From Sinohyriopsis cumingii (Eukaryota > Mollusca > Bivalvia > Unionida > Unionidae), in NCBI GenBank assembly GCA_028554795.2, contig CM068831.1, positions 30,780,659-30,844,658 of the forward strand: a stretch of DNA of 64,000 nucleotides, in the 5' to 3' direction. Shown one piece after another: positions 11,412-22,579 of the stretch; the stretch's first letter is position 1; each line of letters begins with the position of its first letter. The notes below the pieces were generated by a model. It was given only the letters and a program-made list of their open reading frames with translations. It was not told the DNA's origin and searched no databases. The translations under genes and the position numbers were made by a program.

Positions 11412-13395
11412 GTGAGTGAAAATAATGGCCAAAAATTGGCCCTGATATGTAATGGAATTCAAGTAGGGTCAAGTGGATTTCGAATTGGGGCACATATCTT
11501 CAACAGCTTCCAATCGTCCGAAATACAATTCAGAATAGTTTGGCAATGTTGTAACGTTATAGAGATAACTCTATCAAACATATTATTTTTTGCACATTAT
11601 GTTGATAAAGTGTTTCCATGATTTGGTAAATCACAAAATTCCTCAGTGAAAGCTGCACAATCCAAGTAAATACGTTGGAAGCATTTAAAGGAGTGAGTAA
11701 TAAGTCCACATATAAAAATAAATTTGATTGTATTTGTCAGAAACGGTTGCCCACCCACCCTTTAATTTTGACTGCTGTGCAAAATTTAGTTTGTCGTTAA
11801 GAAATCCATTAACAAGCTCCTGGAGCAAACACTGGATGAAAGTATTAATTTCATGCTCTTCTGCAGCGAACTCGGATGAAAGTTTAACATATTATTTTTG
11901 GAGCATGATTAGAAACTGTGAAGCATCACTTCTCTGATGATGAGGTATTTTATCCTGATGTATCAAACAATTTTGAAACATATCCTCCAAACCTTTTCAA
12001 CTAACCTAGCATTATTGTTGAAATGCCAGCATCATGAAGTTGCTACTTGTAAGATCACAACTGAGACAACTATGGCTGTTAAAAGAAATAACTATTATCA
12101 TCACCATTTTACTTCTGAACGGATGTTTACATCAATGTTTGTTAGCCATCATGTACAGTTGTCGTGTTTTTACATCATTGGTTCGTTAGACACCGCACAA
12201 GAACAGGTGGACATTTACTCGATACTTACTTAGTCGGCGCCATCATTTGTCTATGAAAACGCTTCCATGAGGGGTGTTTTGAGTTCTGTTACATATATTT
12301 ATTCTCCATCATAGCGCAAATTTACAAATTAATATTCTTATCAAGGATGGTGACAAATTTATCTAATCCCACCCCAGCACATGCACTCGTACCGATTTTG
12401 CACTGTTGCTTCCATGTTCATTCTATAGTAGAAAATATTCACACAAAATAAATGAATGAATTTAAAGAATATAATAATCTACCCAATAACATAAATGCAC
12501 TTAGAATTTATGTTTCAGATCCTAACGGCATGTATTGCCTCATCAGCACAAGCTGTTGGTAACAGTACAATATGCTCCATTTTCACTTGTGGCTGCCTGT
12601 GACAAGATTTCCTTCTTTTTCATGAATGACCATAACAAAATACATACTTAACAATGCAATGTATCAGTCTCCATGATGTCAGTGAAAGTGCCCTCTTTAT
12701 CAATTGACAAGTCACTGTTTGGAAGAAAAACGTACATGCAAACAGCATGCCATGTATGGCCAACATTGCAAGAGAAATTTATTCGCACTCACAATGCTTG
12801 GTTAATCAGGTATATGCATATTCATGGGAAATGAGTAAATCTTGTATCAGGCTGGCTCAAATAAGAGAGCAAAGTAGATTTGTTGGCTTTAGCTTGTCAT
12901 AATGATGCTGTCGTCACATTCTGTTGGTGTGGACACTATGATTACTTCGTGTACATGTCTTGCTGTAAAAAACATGCGTCTTCGAGTACCAAAGTTTACG
13001 TCATGTCGTTTTAATTACTATTGGTTTACCGGAATTAAACCTTCACTTGTCTGGTGACCTGTTGACATGAGCTCCTTGCAGTGTTCAGATTAAACTGTGA
13101 CATCACCAGGCCATGTTGGTTAATTCCATACACCAAAATCATTGTTCAATAACTAACTTATGTCATTTTGTACAAATAATAATAAAACGTTTTATCTAGA
13201 ATTCAATAATTGACCATGATGGACAGTAATGATACAAATTACAATAATAATAATTTTAAAGAAGGTGATGCCATTAGGTGCATGGAATGTATCCTGGTTG
13301 TGGACCGGTATTATTTACATACTTTTTAGAGCACATGTACATAGTGGCATTTAGAGATTAAAAACCTACATTGACATTATTCATTGACATTATTC

Positions 13396-13396
<1 letters not shown>
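11412..13396. other. Intronic/intergenic stretch, no gene seen
   Basis: Follows the donor site at 11,412. There are several chance-sized frames (11,728-11,937; 11,937-12,233), no second exon with convincing splice sites, and no transposon proteins recognised. A small (AAT)n-like patch occurs at about 13,177-13,190. Confidence 0.45.
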
Positions 13397-13470
<74 letters not shown>

Positions 13471-13474
13471 GTGG
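13397..13474. repeat. (TA)n microsatellite followed by (TATG)n and a G-rich run
   Basis: TA repeats from 13,397 to about 13,458, then GTATGTATGTATG, then GGGGGTGGGGGGGTGG to about 13,488. A compound microsatellite. The G-run is the longest in the window outside the palindromic element. Confidence 0.95.
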
Positions 13475-13547
13475 GGGTGGGGGGGTGGAAATAATAAACA
13501 TAAACGTTTGGGAGAACATGCTACGACTATGAACAAGGTATATTGTG

Positions 13548-13857
13548 CAAATACAGTCCAAAATATATGGAGACGACAAAGTCCAAAGTTTAATTCAGCT
13601 TTATGTTGTAATGTATTGGTCAAATTGAACCGGTTCCTTTTCTCATCCATTAAATTAGACTATCATTAAATGTATTTATATTTGTCCTTTTTCTAATATC
13701 ATTTGGGATTATGTGTGAGATTGGTGGCCCTGAATATGCTTTGATTGATTAGAAATGGAAAGAGTAGCCAAGATTAATCTTAAATTGGGAACATTGTCTT
13801 TGTTCTAGCATGAAATAGTTCGTGATATAACGGGTCCATATTGTTTGGGGCTTAGCA
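13548..13857 (+). repeat. Dispersed repeat, copy 1
   Basis: About 310 bp that is collinear and clearly similar to 18,618-18,925: an ATATTGAGACGAC-like start, GTTGTAATGTATTG, TCAAATTGAACCGGTTCCTTTTCTC, ATTTATATTTGTCCTT, GATTGGTGGCCC, GAAATGGAAAGAGTAGC and CTAGCATGAAATAGTTC. No terminal repeats or coding motif were recognised. Strand is assigned arbitrarily, but both copies lie in the same orientation. Confidence 0.75.
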
Positions 13858-15176
13858 CAAAATCTAGCCTTTCCAAACATATTTGTTCACTTACTATTCA
13901 CATATAATCATTCATTGGTTTTATGATGGTTTCAGCATTTTCTATGATGAGTCTGCAAGCTCTTCTGCAAGCTGAACAATTTGTCGATATTCTTGTCAGA
14001 AGTGTTTCCCCAGATAACATTAGTTGCCTTGTTATGGTTGTATATGGTTTAATAACACATTAAACTATGTTCAGTTTATAGATGTTGCCTTATTTTGCTC
14101 AAAAACCACATAACGAATTGATTTTAAGACATTCGAATTGAATATGTTGATATCATTGCATATTTTTGTCAACCATCACCCACAAGAAGCTTCAGAGGGG
14201 CATAGTATCACCTTCTGCAATGCCAGACTTATTTGCGACAAGGCTGAGTACCACATTCCCCTCCGTGGTCTCACCCATCCCGGATCCGATTACCTGGAAC
14301 GTCGATCTGTTTGTATTGATTGGAACGGTATCGACGCATACGATTATTACCTCTGATTCCGAAAGTGATACAGTAAACAAGATAATCGGAATGTCACGTA
14401 ATCCTGATTGTTCCAACTAAGATAGGAAAAATAGTGGATCAACGACCTCGTAAATGTCGCAACAGTTATCTCGAGGAAATCGATATTCCCTCGTCTGCTC
14501 AAGCAGCCACGATGGCAAATATTTCATCTCAACGCAGAGAGTCAAGATCATATTAAACAGGTCCGCAGGAATAAAGGTTGTCATAACTATATGTCGATGT
14601 TGCTCTATATTTTAAAAGTGCAAGAAGGCAAATGGAAACGTTTCACCCAATGGTGTGCCCAGTAACAAATCATACCAGTACAGTGCTTCCGTACCTCAAA
14701 TAACTACAATGGCTTTTTGATGAGAAACAGAACCAATCACAATCAAAGGTTACAGTTCCACGATCACCAACACCATATGCCATGATTGAAGGGGGGATAT
14801 AAGACAAAACCAAGACCTGCCCAATCCAGTTTTGACTACACACGTCTAAAGACATTGACTTTATGCCCAATGTGGAATCTATGATAGGTAATTACCTGGA
14901 AGAAGATATCTGATAAATCAAGTGAATAATTATTATTTAATTTATCAATTAGCTACAGAGTATCAAAGTCCAAAAATCACAGTACTTTGCAAGTAAATGT
15001 CTATAAACGGAAACCCACTGTGAAAGTTGAATGGTATTCTACAAATTACATACAAATCGACCTTGTGCAAATATGTTGGTCGACTGAAGCCAAAATCTTA
15101 CTTAAAATGTAATTTACATAATTTCTTTTAGCAGTTTCTATACTCGTTTTTAGTTCCAGATATATGTTAAAAATCT
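13858..15176. other. No assigned gene; less AT-rich patch at 14,170-14,560
   Basis: From about 14,170 to 14,560 the base composition becomes less AT-rich and open frames of 72-84 codons lie on both strands (plus 14,166-14,420; minus 14,192-14,416), suggesting a decayed foreign or transposon coding segment. I recognise no motif. The rest is AT-rich without coding signals. Confidence 0.35.
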
Positions 15177-15427
15177 TTAGTTTAAAGGGTTAAATATACT
15201 ATAAGAAGGGTCAATAGCAAGAAATCGCTGCAGTCTATATAGCTGCTCTTCTCGCAGTTCATATGATGTTGCACTGGCCAAGGACATCATCTGTTTCATT
15301 CCACATCCTACGTGTTGCATGCCAGCTGGATTCCCAAAGATAATGGTATTTCTTTGTTGGATCTGCTTTGGAATAAAAATGTCCCACGGTCTTATCATGC
15401 ACAGAGGCTCTTCTGACAACCTCCCAC
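15177..15427 (-). CDS. Terminal coding exon of an unidentified host gene
   Basis: On the minus strand an intron end (TTATTTCCAG) is followed by an open frame of about 83 residues to a TAA at 15,177-15,179. The peptide starts G-R-L-S-E-E-P, contains I-R-P-W-D-I-F-I-P, and ends near S-I-F-N-P-L-N. Its balanced composition is typical of a conserved cellular protein, unlike the surrounding DNA. I cannot name the family. Upstream exons should lie at higher coordinates on the minus strand, or outside the window; none was recognised. Confidence 0.6.
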
Positions 15428-15900
15428 CTGGAAATAATATTTGAAAATTTAACAGCAAATCATTAATATATGCATATTTTATTGCCTCTTCATGTATGTC
15501 ATTCAGGTAGGTGAATTATATTTTAAAAGTTCTCAAGGATTAAAAAATACTTTTTCTCTTTATTGGTCAGTTACAAAGTAATGTAGCTCGTGAAAACATT
15601 ATCTAATGACCACATATATATCCTTACTGATTGTCATTGACACGTGCAGTCGATTGATCCATTCGCTTCCTCCTCTCTCCTTTTCCTTGTTTTTTTTTTT
15701 TCTTTAATTAGTTTTGGTTTATTTAGCAACCTGCCAAGAGACTCTTGTTTGTAGTAGTTCATGACGAATCTGCTTCATATCTCAATCAAAAATATATTAA
15801 GGGTAGGATAATTACCTTAATGTGACTAATACACTTATATTACTGTTCGGGTTTTTAGTTGTATGGCGAGTTTTCAGCACATGATAGCTATACATGGTGG
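15428..15900. other. Presumed intron upstream of the minus-strand exon
   Basis: Contains a T-rich run (about 15,690-15,700) and no recognisable coding sequence. Confidence 0.4.
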
Positions 15901-16075
15901 ACAGTATATCTAACAGGCGAAGTACCGGTGAAAACGTGATAAGAACGACTGAGCCACGGAAAGCTACTGGCGAGCTTTCTTAAATACAAATTTTATCCTC
16001 GAACCTATGCGGACAAATTTGATCAGTTCATGATCTGTAAAGGTAAGCACCTTAGACCACTCGGCCACTCATGAT
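15900..16075 (-). repeat. tRNA-derived SINE (tRNA-Ser/Leu-like head)
   Basis: On the minus strand an A-box-like block (TGGCCGAGTGGTCTAAGGTGC, complement of 16,047-16,067) is followed about 45 bp later by a B-box-like GGTTCGAGGAT (complement of 15,995-16,005). This is the internal promoter pair of a class II tRNA, but the rest does not fold as a clean tRNA, so a tRNA-derived SINE is the best reading. The 3' limit is approximate. Confidence 0.65.
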
Positions 16076-16833
16076 TACTCTAGGAGTACTGTAATGCTTC
16101 GGTCATCTAAACAGTGGCTTGAAATATATAGTACAATCCAAACCTACTTTACTTCATTGCATGAGACACAACACTACAATAAATTAAATAAAACAGACGA
16201 AACAAAATAGTCAAACAGATGTTGACATTATCTCTTATTGTTCTAGACGCAACTGAACATAACCTATCTTTAATCCGTCCAGTCTTTGCGAATCAGCACA
16301 TGCTACCTGGTAATGTACATTGCTTAGTTGTTCTTGCTAATTACGGGTATGTACATATTTGGTTAAAACGGGATATGTGTACACTATATGCCGGTCATTG
16401 TATAAATATGATTTATTGTATTATAATGTCGATGAAGATATCCCAGTTGCCCTTCTCAAACATGAAATTGACAAATCAAAGAAAACCTTGACGCACAGTT
16501 CAGAGCGCATCATTCTCAAAGCCTACGCTTCAGCACAATTCACATGCTTTTTTTTAAAACGAAAGCTAGGTGTATATATGTTGTTGTTATGATACCGCTT
16601 TATAGGCGATAATGTCAGGATTTTAGCGCTGGCTTCATTTAAACGTTAACAGGAGCCAAAACCCGTCGTTTCCGCAATAGGAACTAACCCTCAATTTAAT
16701 CGTATTTGTTTTAATTGGTTCGGAACTATACTATAGCATATGACTGACTGCACGGTCGATGGTATCGAAATGTGCTGCTTAAAGCTGCTACTGCAGAAAC
16801 AAAGGTCAAAGTCATTGAAATTCGATAGCATAT
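16076..16833. other. No gene seen
   Basis: AT-rich, with two overlapping chance-sized frames (16,219-16,491; 16,359-16,592) and no splice-bounded exon or transposon motif. Confidence 0.45.
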
Positions 16834-17440
16834 TGTTACGACTCTATGGTCTTAAACAAAGCAACAGAAATGACTCAAAACCAACAACGTTTGTAAAAAA
16901 AAGTAACAAAGAATTTGTTTCAACAGAATACAAAGAGAATATTTAAGAAGAACTTCAAGTATTATGATTGAAATCCCAAATTGTCAAAAACGTTTTGTCA
17001 TAAGTCCCAAAAAATAGAGTTCTAAATAAATTGCAGTGGTGTTCCAAATTCGCTCTATCGCTGGATGTACCGTAGTCTAGAATGGAATAATGTGTCAGTG
17101 ACCTGGAATGTGATGGTGTGTTAACAGTATTTTGATGTATCGCAACTAGATACATATATTCAATCGATACCGACAGGCAAATTTTAGTTATGTATTATGT
17201 TATTTACAAAACAATATCACAAGTCAGGTACACCATAAATGTAAGGTCAATTACAAATTATAAATATACATCACATATAATCATAAAAAGCTACCAAACA
17301 ATAAATATTAAATATATAACACAACTGTATTGTGTAGTAATAAAGTAATTATTTAGCTTCTGTTACCACGACACAATAATGTCAACTGTTGTGAATTGAC
17401 TGTTTTCCTGCCATGAGGTTGACTGTAAAATATCACATGA
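16834..17440 (-). repeat. Diverged gypsy LTR fragment
   Basis: Begins TGTTACGACTCTATGGTCTTAAAC, the same terminal motif as at 51,003 (TGTTACGAGTCTATGCTCTTAAAA) and, inverted, at about 40,080-40,104. The body keeps the CAAC...GTTTTGTAA-like block but soon diverges, so the 3' limit is approximate. No coding content. Confidence 0.55.
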
Positions 17441-18617
17441 TACTACTCTTGATTGTTTACACACTGGTAAATTCTGGTGACTTCTTTTGAATCTCAATCG
17501 CTCTCCAGTGTACGTATGCGTTATATAAGCCCCATAATAATAACACCACTATCACTAACAACAAAAATGTTTGATCTGTGTATTGGTCATACGACGTAAG
17601 AAGCAGTGGATCTCGCAAAAAATTGTTGCGAGTTTTGTTTTTAAATGTCAAAATGCGTTGAAAGCGAGCACAATGAATGGTCAAAATGCAAATTGTATTT
17701 GCTCAATGACAAACATTGTCGCTCTCATGAACCTTTTTCAATATGATTTTTACAGGCTAGGTTATCATAGACAGCAAAGATTCGTTGAGACGTTTAGCTT
17801 TAATAGAATTACAAATTTGACCTAACTGCCTACAATGTCGCCATAGGTCATTTGCAGAGATTTCCCTTTGTGAGTAATTACGTAAAACTTTAGACATCAA
17901 TAAATACATGGCCATGGATTTGTAAAAATATATTCAAGTTTTAAATGTTTCTACTTAATTGTTTCCTCAGTGTTCGTACTTTTGTATTTATTTTATTTTT
18001 CCCGAGTTCATTATTTCTACAATTGTTTTATGAATATGACTTGACACGAAAACCACTTTCAATCAATATCCAGTTGTATTTAAACTTAACAGATACAGGT
18101 AGGTATGGATTATTTTTAGCTTATATTCGTTGTGCAGCAAAGGTGAAATAGTCAATATGACTAGAACTATTAGCAACGTTATAATATAAAAAATTAATCA
18201 CGTACAGTAGTAACTAACCAGTGATTATTCAACGTTTTCATAAAAGTATTTTGTTATTGGTAATCTATCGAAGACATTAACGTCAGATATTGGTTAAAGC
18301 AAATTTTAGGGGATTTGTTCTGAAAGGCGATTGGCCGCTGAATACACATTGTTATGTTCAACCATCACATCATAATCCTTCTCGAAAACAACGACGCTAC
18401 TGCACGAATCCGTGCATGGTCGAGTCCACCAACAAAGGCTCTTTAGGTTTGCGATGCAAACTGTTTCACTGGTCTGGATACATTGTAATGCATGCGCTCA
18501 CTTTCACGTTTTCTCTTTAAATGTCTTTTGTTCGCGCGATATTGAAAATGGCTGTTAGAACCCCACTTGATATGTTGGGAGGAACATATTTTTAAATTTC
18601 CAATGTATTAATATTAT
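17441..18617. other. No gene seen
   Basis: AT-rich; frames at 17,571-17,825, 17,945-18,151 and 18,290-18,520 are chance-sized and without motifs. Confidence 0.45.
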
Positions 18618-18925
18618 TGTCTATATACAGTTCAAAATATATTGAGACGACCAAGTTGAAAATAAGAAATTTAGCTTTGTGTTGTAATGTATTGTTCAAA
18701 TTGAACCGGTTCCTTTTCTCGTCCATTAAATTAGATTATATTAAATGTATTTATATTTGTCCTTCTAATTTCATTTGGGATTCTGTGTCAGATTGGTGGC
18801 CCTTCATATTCTTTGATTCGTATGAAATGGAAAGAGTAGCTAAAATTGATCTTAAATTGGGAGAATAGCCATGGTTCTAGCATGAAATAGTTCTTGATGT
18901 AATGGGGCCATATTTTTAAGGCTTA
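18618..18925 (+). repeat. Dispersed repeat, copy 2
   Basis: Collinear with 13,548-13,857, sharing the TTCAAATTGAACCGGTTCCT core and the GGAAAGAGTAGC block, with small indels. Two copies 5 kb apart in direct orientation indicate an interspersed repeat family, class unknown. Confidence 0.75.
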
Positions 18926-20289
18926 ACTAAATCTTTATGTCGGCCACGACATCAACTGCGTACTGTAACTTCCAATCTTGCAAGGTTTGGCTGGGGTCAT
19001 TCTTTTCCTATTGACGATGAATGGTAGTTCAATTGATGTCTCGTTCGCGCATTCGGGCATGTGCGACTCATTAAAGCTATCAATGTTAAGTATATAGTTT
19101 CTCGTCGGGTTGTAACCATGCACGTGATTCTACCTGACATATTAATGTATTTTAAGCGTAATACTTAGTCGTCTGGTGGGAAAGGAACCACGCGCCTGAC
19201 GACACCCTGGTACCGTGCTTTAGAACCCACAAATCGGGGATATTTGAAAAGGGACGAGTAGGAATCTCATCAGTTAGTTGTCTGTGCTGCGAAAAACTCG
19301 TCCTGTAGGCAGTGCCGGATTAAAGCCTGTGGGTGCCCTTAGGCAGTCGAAATCTTGGTGCCCTCTCGATACGTTTTATCAACTGATCCGTCGTCGTGGG
19401 TCCACTAAAAGACGTGGGACAAGGCGTGTGGCCCATAGGCTGGTGCCTACTCTGCCTTTTTGGTAATCCGGCTCTGCCGGTAGGAATACACCCTACACAT
19501 GCTGACACCCCGATTCCGTGCCTACAAGCTCTTCGCGCATTTAATGTACTCGACGAATGGGAATCTGACCACACACTCATCTTTTAATTATACCGTATGG
19601 CACAGCTGATACGGTACGATATTTAGTTAGAGTCGCATTTGGCCGTAGGGACATGCACGGCTAGTCTATTCCCACTAGGTGGGATAATAACTAAATGCAC
19701 ACAAAGTGTGCTAGTTAGTTTAGAGTCGATGGGCAAAAACATTAAGTCGACGTATTTGATTGCAGAATGTATGGGAATCGAACCAACACATACAAGTTAT
19801 GATTCTGTATCTTGGATTGCAATATAAGATTTTGGGTGTGATTGGACAGTACCTTCGTCACCCCGGTTTCGTGCATACACGCACTATTGGGCATTTGTTC
19901 AAGATAAGTGTGAATAGGCCCACACACTTGTGTTTTGGTGTCCGGTTAGGGACAGTAGGACGTCAGCCGGTACGTTAAATAACGCCAGGGGAACACATAA
20001 GTCAAATTCTTCCACATATGTAATTACAGTCACACCTAGTGGTTGCACATTTTCCTACGCATACAATTTGGTGTTTGGTGTACAAAGTGTACTTCCAAAT
20101 CTTGAATTGATCTAAGGAAGGTCAATGAGACCATTTGAATTTGTAAGCCGTGTTATGTTATATGAATAGATTTAATTCGGAACGGTGTATATAAGTAATA
20201 TGGTTGTTTAATTTTTTTAAAAAATATTATCAAGTTTGAAATATCTTATTATGAAGCAGTTGGTTTTATCTCTGAAATTAGCTTAGGCC
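18926..20289. other. Less AT-rich repetitive-looking DNA, no gene
   Basis: From about 19,140 to 20,120 the sequence is less AT-rich and contains many short frames on both strands, as decayed repeats do. A perfect complement of a Pol III B-box (GGTTCGATTCCC) lies at 19,773-19,784 in minus orientation, but I found no matching A-box, so a decayed SINE is possible but unproven. Confidence 0.4.
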
Positions 20290-20969
20290 ACACATCAGAA
20301 GGCGGGAACAGAAACGGTATATATAATGGAGCATGGAACGTCTTTCTCTCTCTCTCTCCGTCTCTCTCTTTCTCGTCCGCCTCTTGTATTCATTTGCAGT
20401 GACTATTTCACCTAGCACCATAAGCTTCCACTGGTGATGTTGTTGGATCGGTTTGGTCAGTATGCCATGGATTTTGGAAAGTTCGTTGATCATCAGTACT
20501 AGGACTGGTAAGGAACATTTGGAAAATTGTTGCCCCACGGTACTGATATCAATGGCAAATTTCATAACCCTTTCAATTAATTTCATGTTTTCCTGTTTAA
20601 GGCACCGTCTTGATACGTTTTCGGTGTGTTTCAAGGATTGAACTTAAAGCTTCGGTGTATTGAATAGTTGCCTCATAGTTATCCAGCAAATGAGATAAAG
20701 CCCAGATTTTAATTTGGTCAAAATATTATTGACACTACAATAACTGCTCTTCGTTATACGTCCCGCTGCAGTTTAAGCTGACTTCTCCATGTCTTTGGTT
20801 TATCCTCTTTCCCCAGGTTGCTGGGCATTAGCTGTTTAAATGAGGCTATTGGTGCTCTCATTGGTAGAGTAATTATTGTAGCTGTTAAAGGCGTGGGTTT
20901 TGTTAATGTGATTGTGGTAAATGTATCTATGATGCCTTCCATTGGCGCATTCAGTACCTATTGTTGGTG
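20290..20969 (-). pseudogene. Decayed minus-strand frame, downstream part, split by the palindromic element
   Basis: Coding-like minus-strand sequence continues here from 30,990-30,651 if the insertion is removed. Immediately left of the insertion it reads about 40 residues, rich in Asn/His and Thr, to a stop. A second phase (20,942-20,754) is Thr/Pro-rich like the right-hand part. After another frameshift a helical, Lys/Glu-rich stretch follows (20,634-20,278), ending in an Arg-Glu run encoded by a CT-rich microsatellite. I cannot identify the protein; a transposon gag-like protein or a host gene relic are both possible. Confidence 0.4.
20965..20969. repeat. Putative target-site duplication, left copy (TGGTG)
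   Basis: Identical to 30,651-30,655. Removing the element and one copy restores an uninterrupted GTTGGTGTTGTTTC junction. Five base pairs matches by chance about once in a thousand, so this is good but not absolute evidence for insertion. Confidence 0.75.
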
Positions 20970-21207
20970 AGCAGCAGAGGGGGCGAATCCGACATTTTGT
21001 CCAATCGTTATTTTGCTTAATTATTACTTCTGCACTCAGCGGATCCGGTGTAGTCAGCGCTGGTAAAAAAAAAACGACGACGTCGTTGGGGGATCGTCCA
21101 ATCGTCATTTGGTTTAATTAACACCTTCTGCGCGCCGATCCCCAGCGTCGTCAGCGTCCGGTAAGCACATCGACGACCGCGTCGATGTCATCGCCCCCTC
21201 TGCTGCT
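20970..21207. repeat. Terminal 238-bp module with its own 17-bp inverted ends
   Basis: The first 17 bp (AGCAGCAGAGGGGGCGA) recur inverted at 21,191-21,207. Between them a block of about 70 bp is directly repeated with divergence: TCCAATCGTTATTTTGCTTAATTA... near 21,000 and TCCAATCGTCATTTGGTTTAATTA... near 21,097, each followed by a TTCTGC...GATCC...GTCAGCG run. The module holds no gene. Terminal repeats with iterated motifs suit an integrase-binding, replication-origin or packaging region; the role is inferred. Confidence 0.75.
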
Positions 21208-21239
21208 AAGGAGTTATTTACAATGAAAATTATTTACAA

Positions 21240-21710
21240 CTAACCGAATATTTGGTCAAGTCCGATACGATATCGTGTCCGAGGATCATGTAAATTTATC
21301 GTTACAAATCCATGTGGGGTCGACTGAGCATGACTAAAAAAGTTTCGAAAACCATTAAAGTCCATGTCACCGCCGCACCATGTCTGCCAAATATTTCGTA
21401 GCGTGTGTGTATCAACGCCGTTGAATACAGCAAGAATATTACAGTTGTCTCTGATTACTTTTGGAATCTGAGTATACCGTTGAGTGACATATATCACGTC
21501 AGTGTTTTTATGCCTGCCTCTGGAAAATATCCTAGCTGGGTTTTTTTGATTGTCTAACATAACATCATCGTACACGACTAGATTGTTAACGTCGCCATCA
21601 ATATCATCAATACCCGGTGCATCATTGATATCTGTAATAAACTCAATAACATTTTTTTTAGCGATCGCTGATGCATTCTCGTTGAAATCTTTCAACACCT
21701 CGTAGCATCG
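21240..21710 (-). pseudogene. A32-like packaging ATPase, C-terminal fragment (left arm)
   Basis: The frame gives 152 residues from a TTG and has no ATG; it opens only a few codons earlier, inside the 53-bp repeat. Counting from the TTG, L-V-V-Y-D-D (residues 40-45) is a Walker B strand with two acidic residues. F-S-R-G-R-H-K (58-64) and V-T-Q-R-Y..I-P-K-V-I-R-D-N (71-85) match the post-Walker-B region of FtsK/HerA-superfamily genome-packaging ATPases of the A32/Polinton type, where the Gln is a sensor residue. The N-terminal half with the Walker A P-loop is absent, so this copy cannot be a working ATPase. The break coincides exactly with a copy of the 53-bp repeat, implying recombination at that repeat rather than random decay. 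Confidence 0.75.
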
Positions 21711-21762
21711 ATGAAGGAACTGTCCTAGTTCCTATAAATAATTATTATGACATTTCCTTCAC
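21710..21762. repeat. 53-bp repeat with inverted ends, copy L1
   Basis: Starts GATGAAGGAACTGTC, contains the hairpin AGGAACT-gtcct-AGTTCCT and an AT-rich core (AATAATTATTAT), and ends TGACATTTCCTTCA. The outer GAAGGAA/TTCCTTC are inverted repeats. This copy has one extra A in the core and a diverged right end. It lies at the 5' break of the ATPase fragment and before the divergent HTH gene. Confidence 0.85.
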
Positions 21763-21829
21763 TACTCTGTCATGGGTCATTGTTGTTGTTGTTGTTGTTT
21801 TACAAAATAAAAAATTTTTTTATTAAATA

Positions 21830-22579
21830 ATGCCACATCGGCGGATTTTAACCGACGAGGATACCAATGAAATAATAAGACTCCGTGGGAAAACACCAAT
21901 ATCGGAAATAGCAGATCGATACAAAATCAGTTACCAGCGCATCTATAAAATCTGGAAAAATGAACCCGACAACGATATCAGAATGATAGACCTCAGCATC
22001 GACGATGAAATAAACCAGATTGTTGATACACCCAGTGATGCGAATTCATCCATGGACGCCATCGTGGATAAACAGACCATTCAGGACTTGCAATGGCGGC
22101 TGAATAATTTGATCAACGAGAATAAATCATTGCAACAACGGTTAAAACACGTGTCAAGCACGGCCGATTATAATCGTATACAACGGCGCTATGATTATTT
22201 ACAACAGCGTTATGACGACTTACAACAGCGACACGATGATATGCAACGGCGTCACGATGATACTCAACGGCGTAACGATGATGCGCAACGACGTAACGAT
22301 GACATGCGACGCACCATTAATGGGCTTCAGCATGAACTTGGGAGTGTTCGGAAGGAATTGAATGAAGCACAACACGATAATGCGCTACTGATTCAGCGAA
22401 TCACCGAAATGACCGCAGTTCCCCCCAGCGAGCCGGAAATAATCAGAAAAAAGAATAAATCTCGTGAGGACAAACCTCGTGAGGATAAATTCACGATCAA
22501 CGAGATCCCCGGTGTGGTATCTCGCAGCGATATTAGGTTTGTGAACCGCATGGACAAGGTGCTTCAAGATAGCGACTAG
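21830..22579 (+). CDS. Helix-turn-helix plus heptad-repeat coiled-coil protein (left arm)
   Basis: 249 aa from an ATG preceded by an AT-rich leader and a (GTT)6 tract. Residues 8-45 read as a resolvase/Homeodomain-like helix-turn-helix (basic start, then I-S-E-I-A-D-R-Y-K-I-S and Q-R-I-Y-K-I-W). Residues 85-195 are a long coiled coil. Residues 118-160 are six near-perfect 7-aa units of Q-R-R-x-D-D-x type, a 21-bp minisatellite at about 22,181-22,309. The C-terminal end is basic (K/R-E-D-K-P repeats). A sequence-specific DNA-binding protein that oligomerises is the natural inference (regulator, or site-binding factor for replication or recombination). Its stop overlaps the stop of the convergent 96-aa gene in a shared CTAG. 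Confidence 0.75.
   Translation: MPHRRILTDEDTNEIIRLRGKTPISEIADRYKISYQRIYKIWKNEPDNDIRMIDLSIDDEINQIVDTPSDANSSMDAIVDKQTIQDLQWRLNNLINENKSLQQRLKHVSSTADYNRIQRRYDYLQQRYDDLQQRHDDMQRRHDDTQRRNDDAQRRNDDMRRTINGLQHELGSVRKELNEAQHDNALLIQRITEMTAVPPSEPEIIRKKNKSREDKPREDKFTINEIPGVVSRSDIRFVNRMDKVLQDSD

Noticed and set aside
20278-20634. 118-aa minus-strand frame as an intact gene
   Set aside because: Upstream coding-like sequence is in another phase, and the C-terminal Arg-Glu run is microsatellite-encoded; it fits a decayed relic better.
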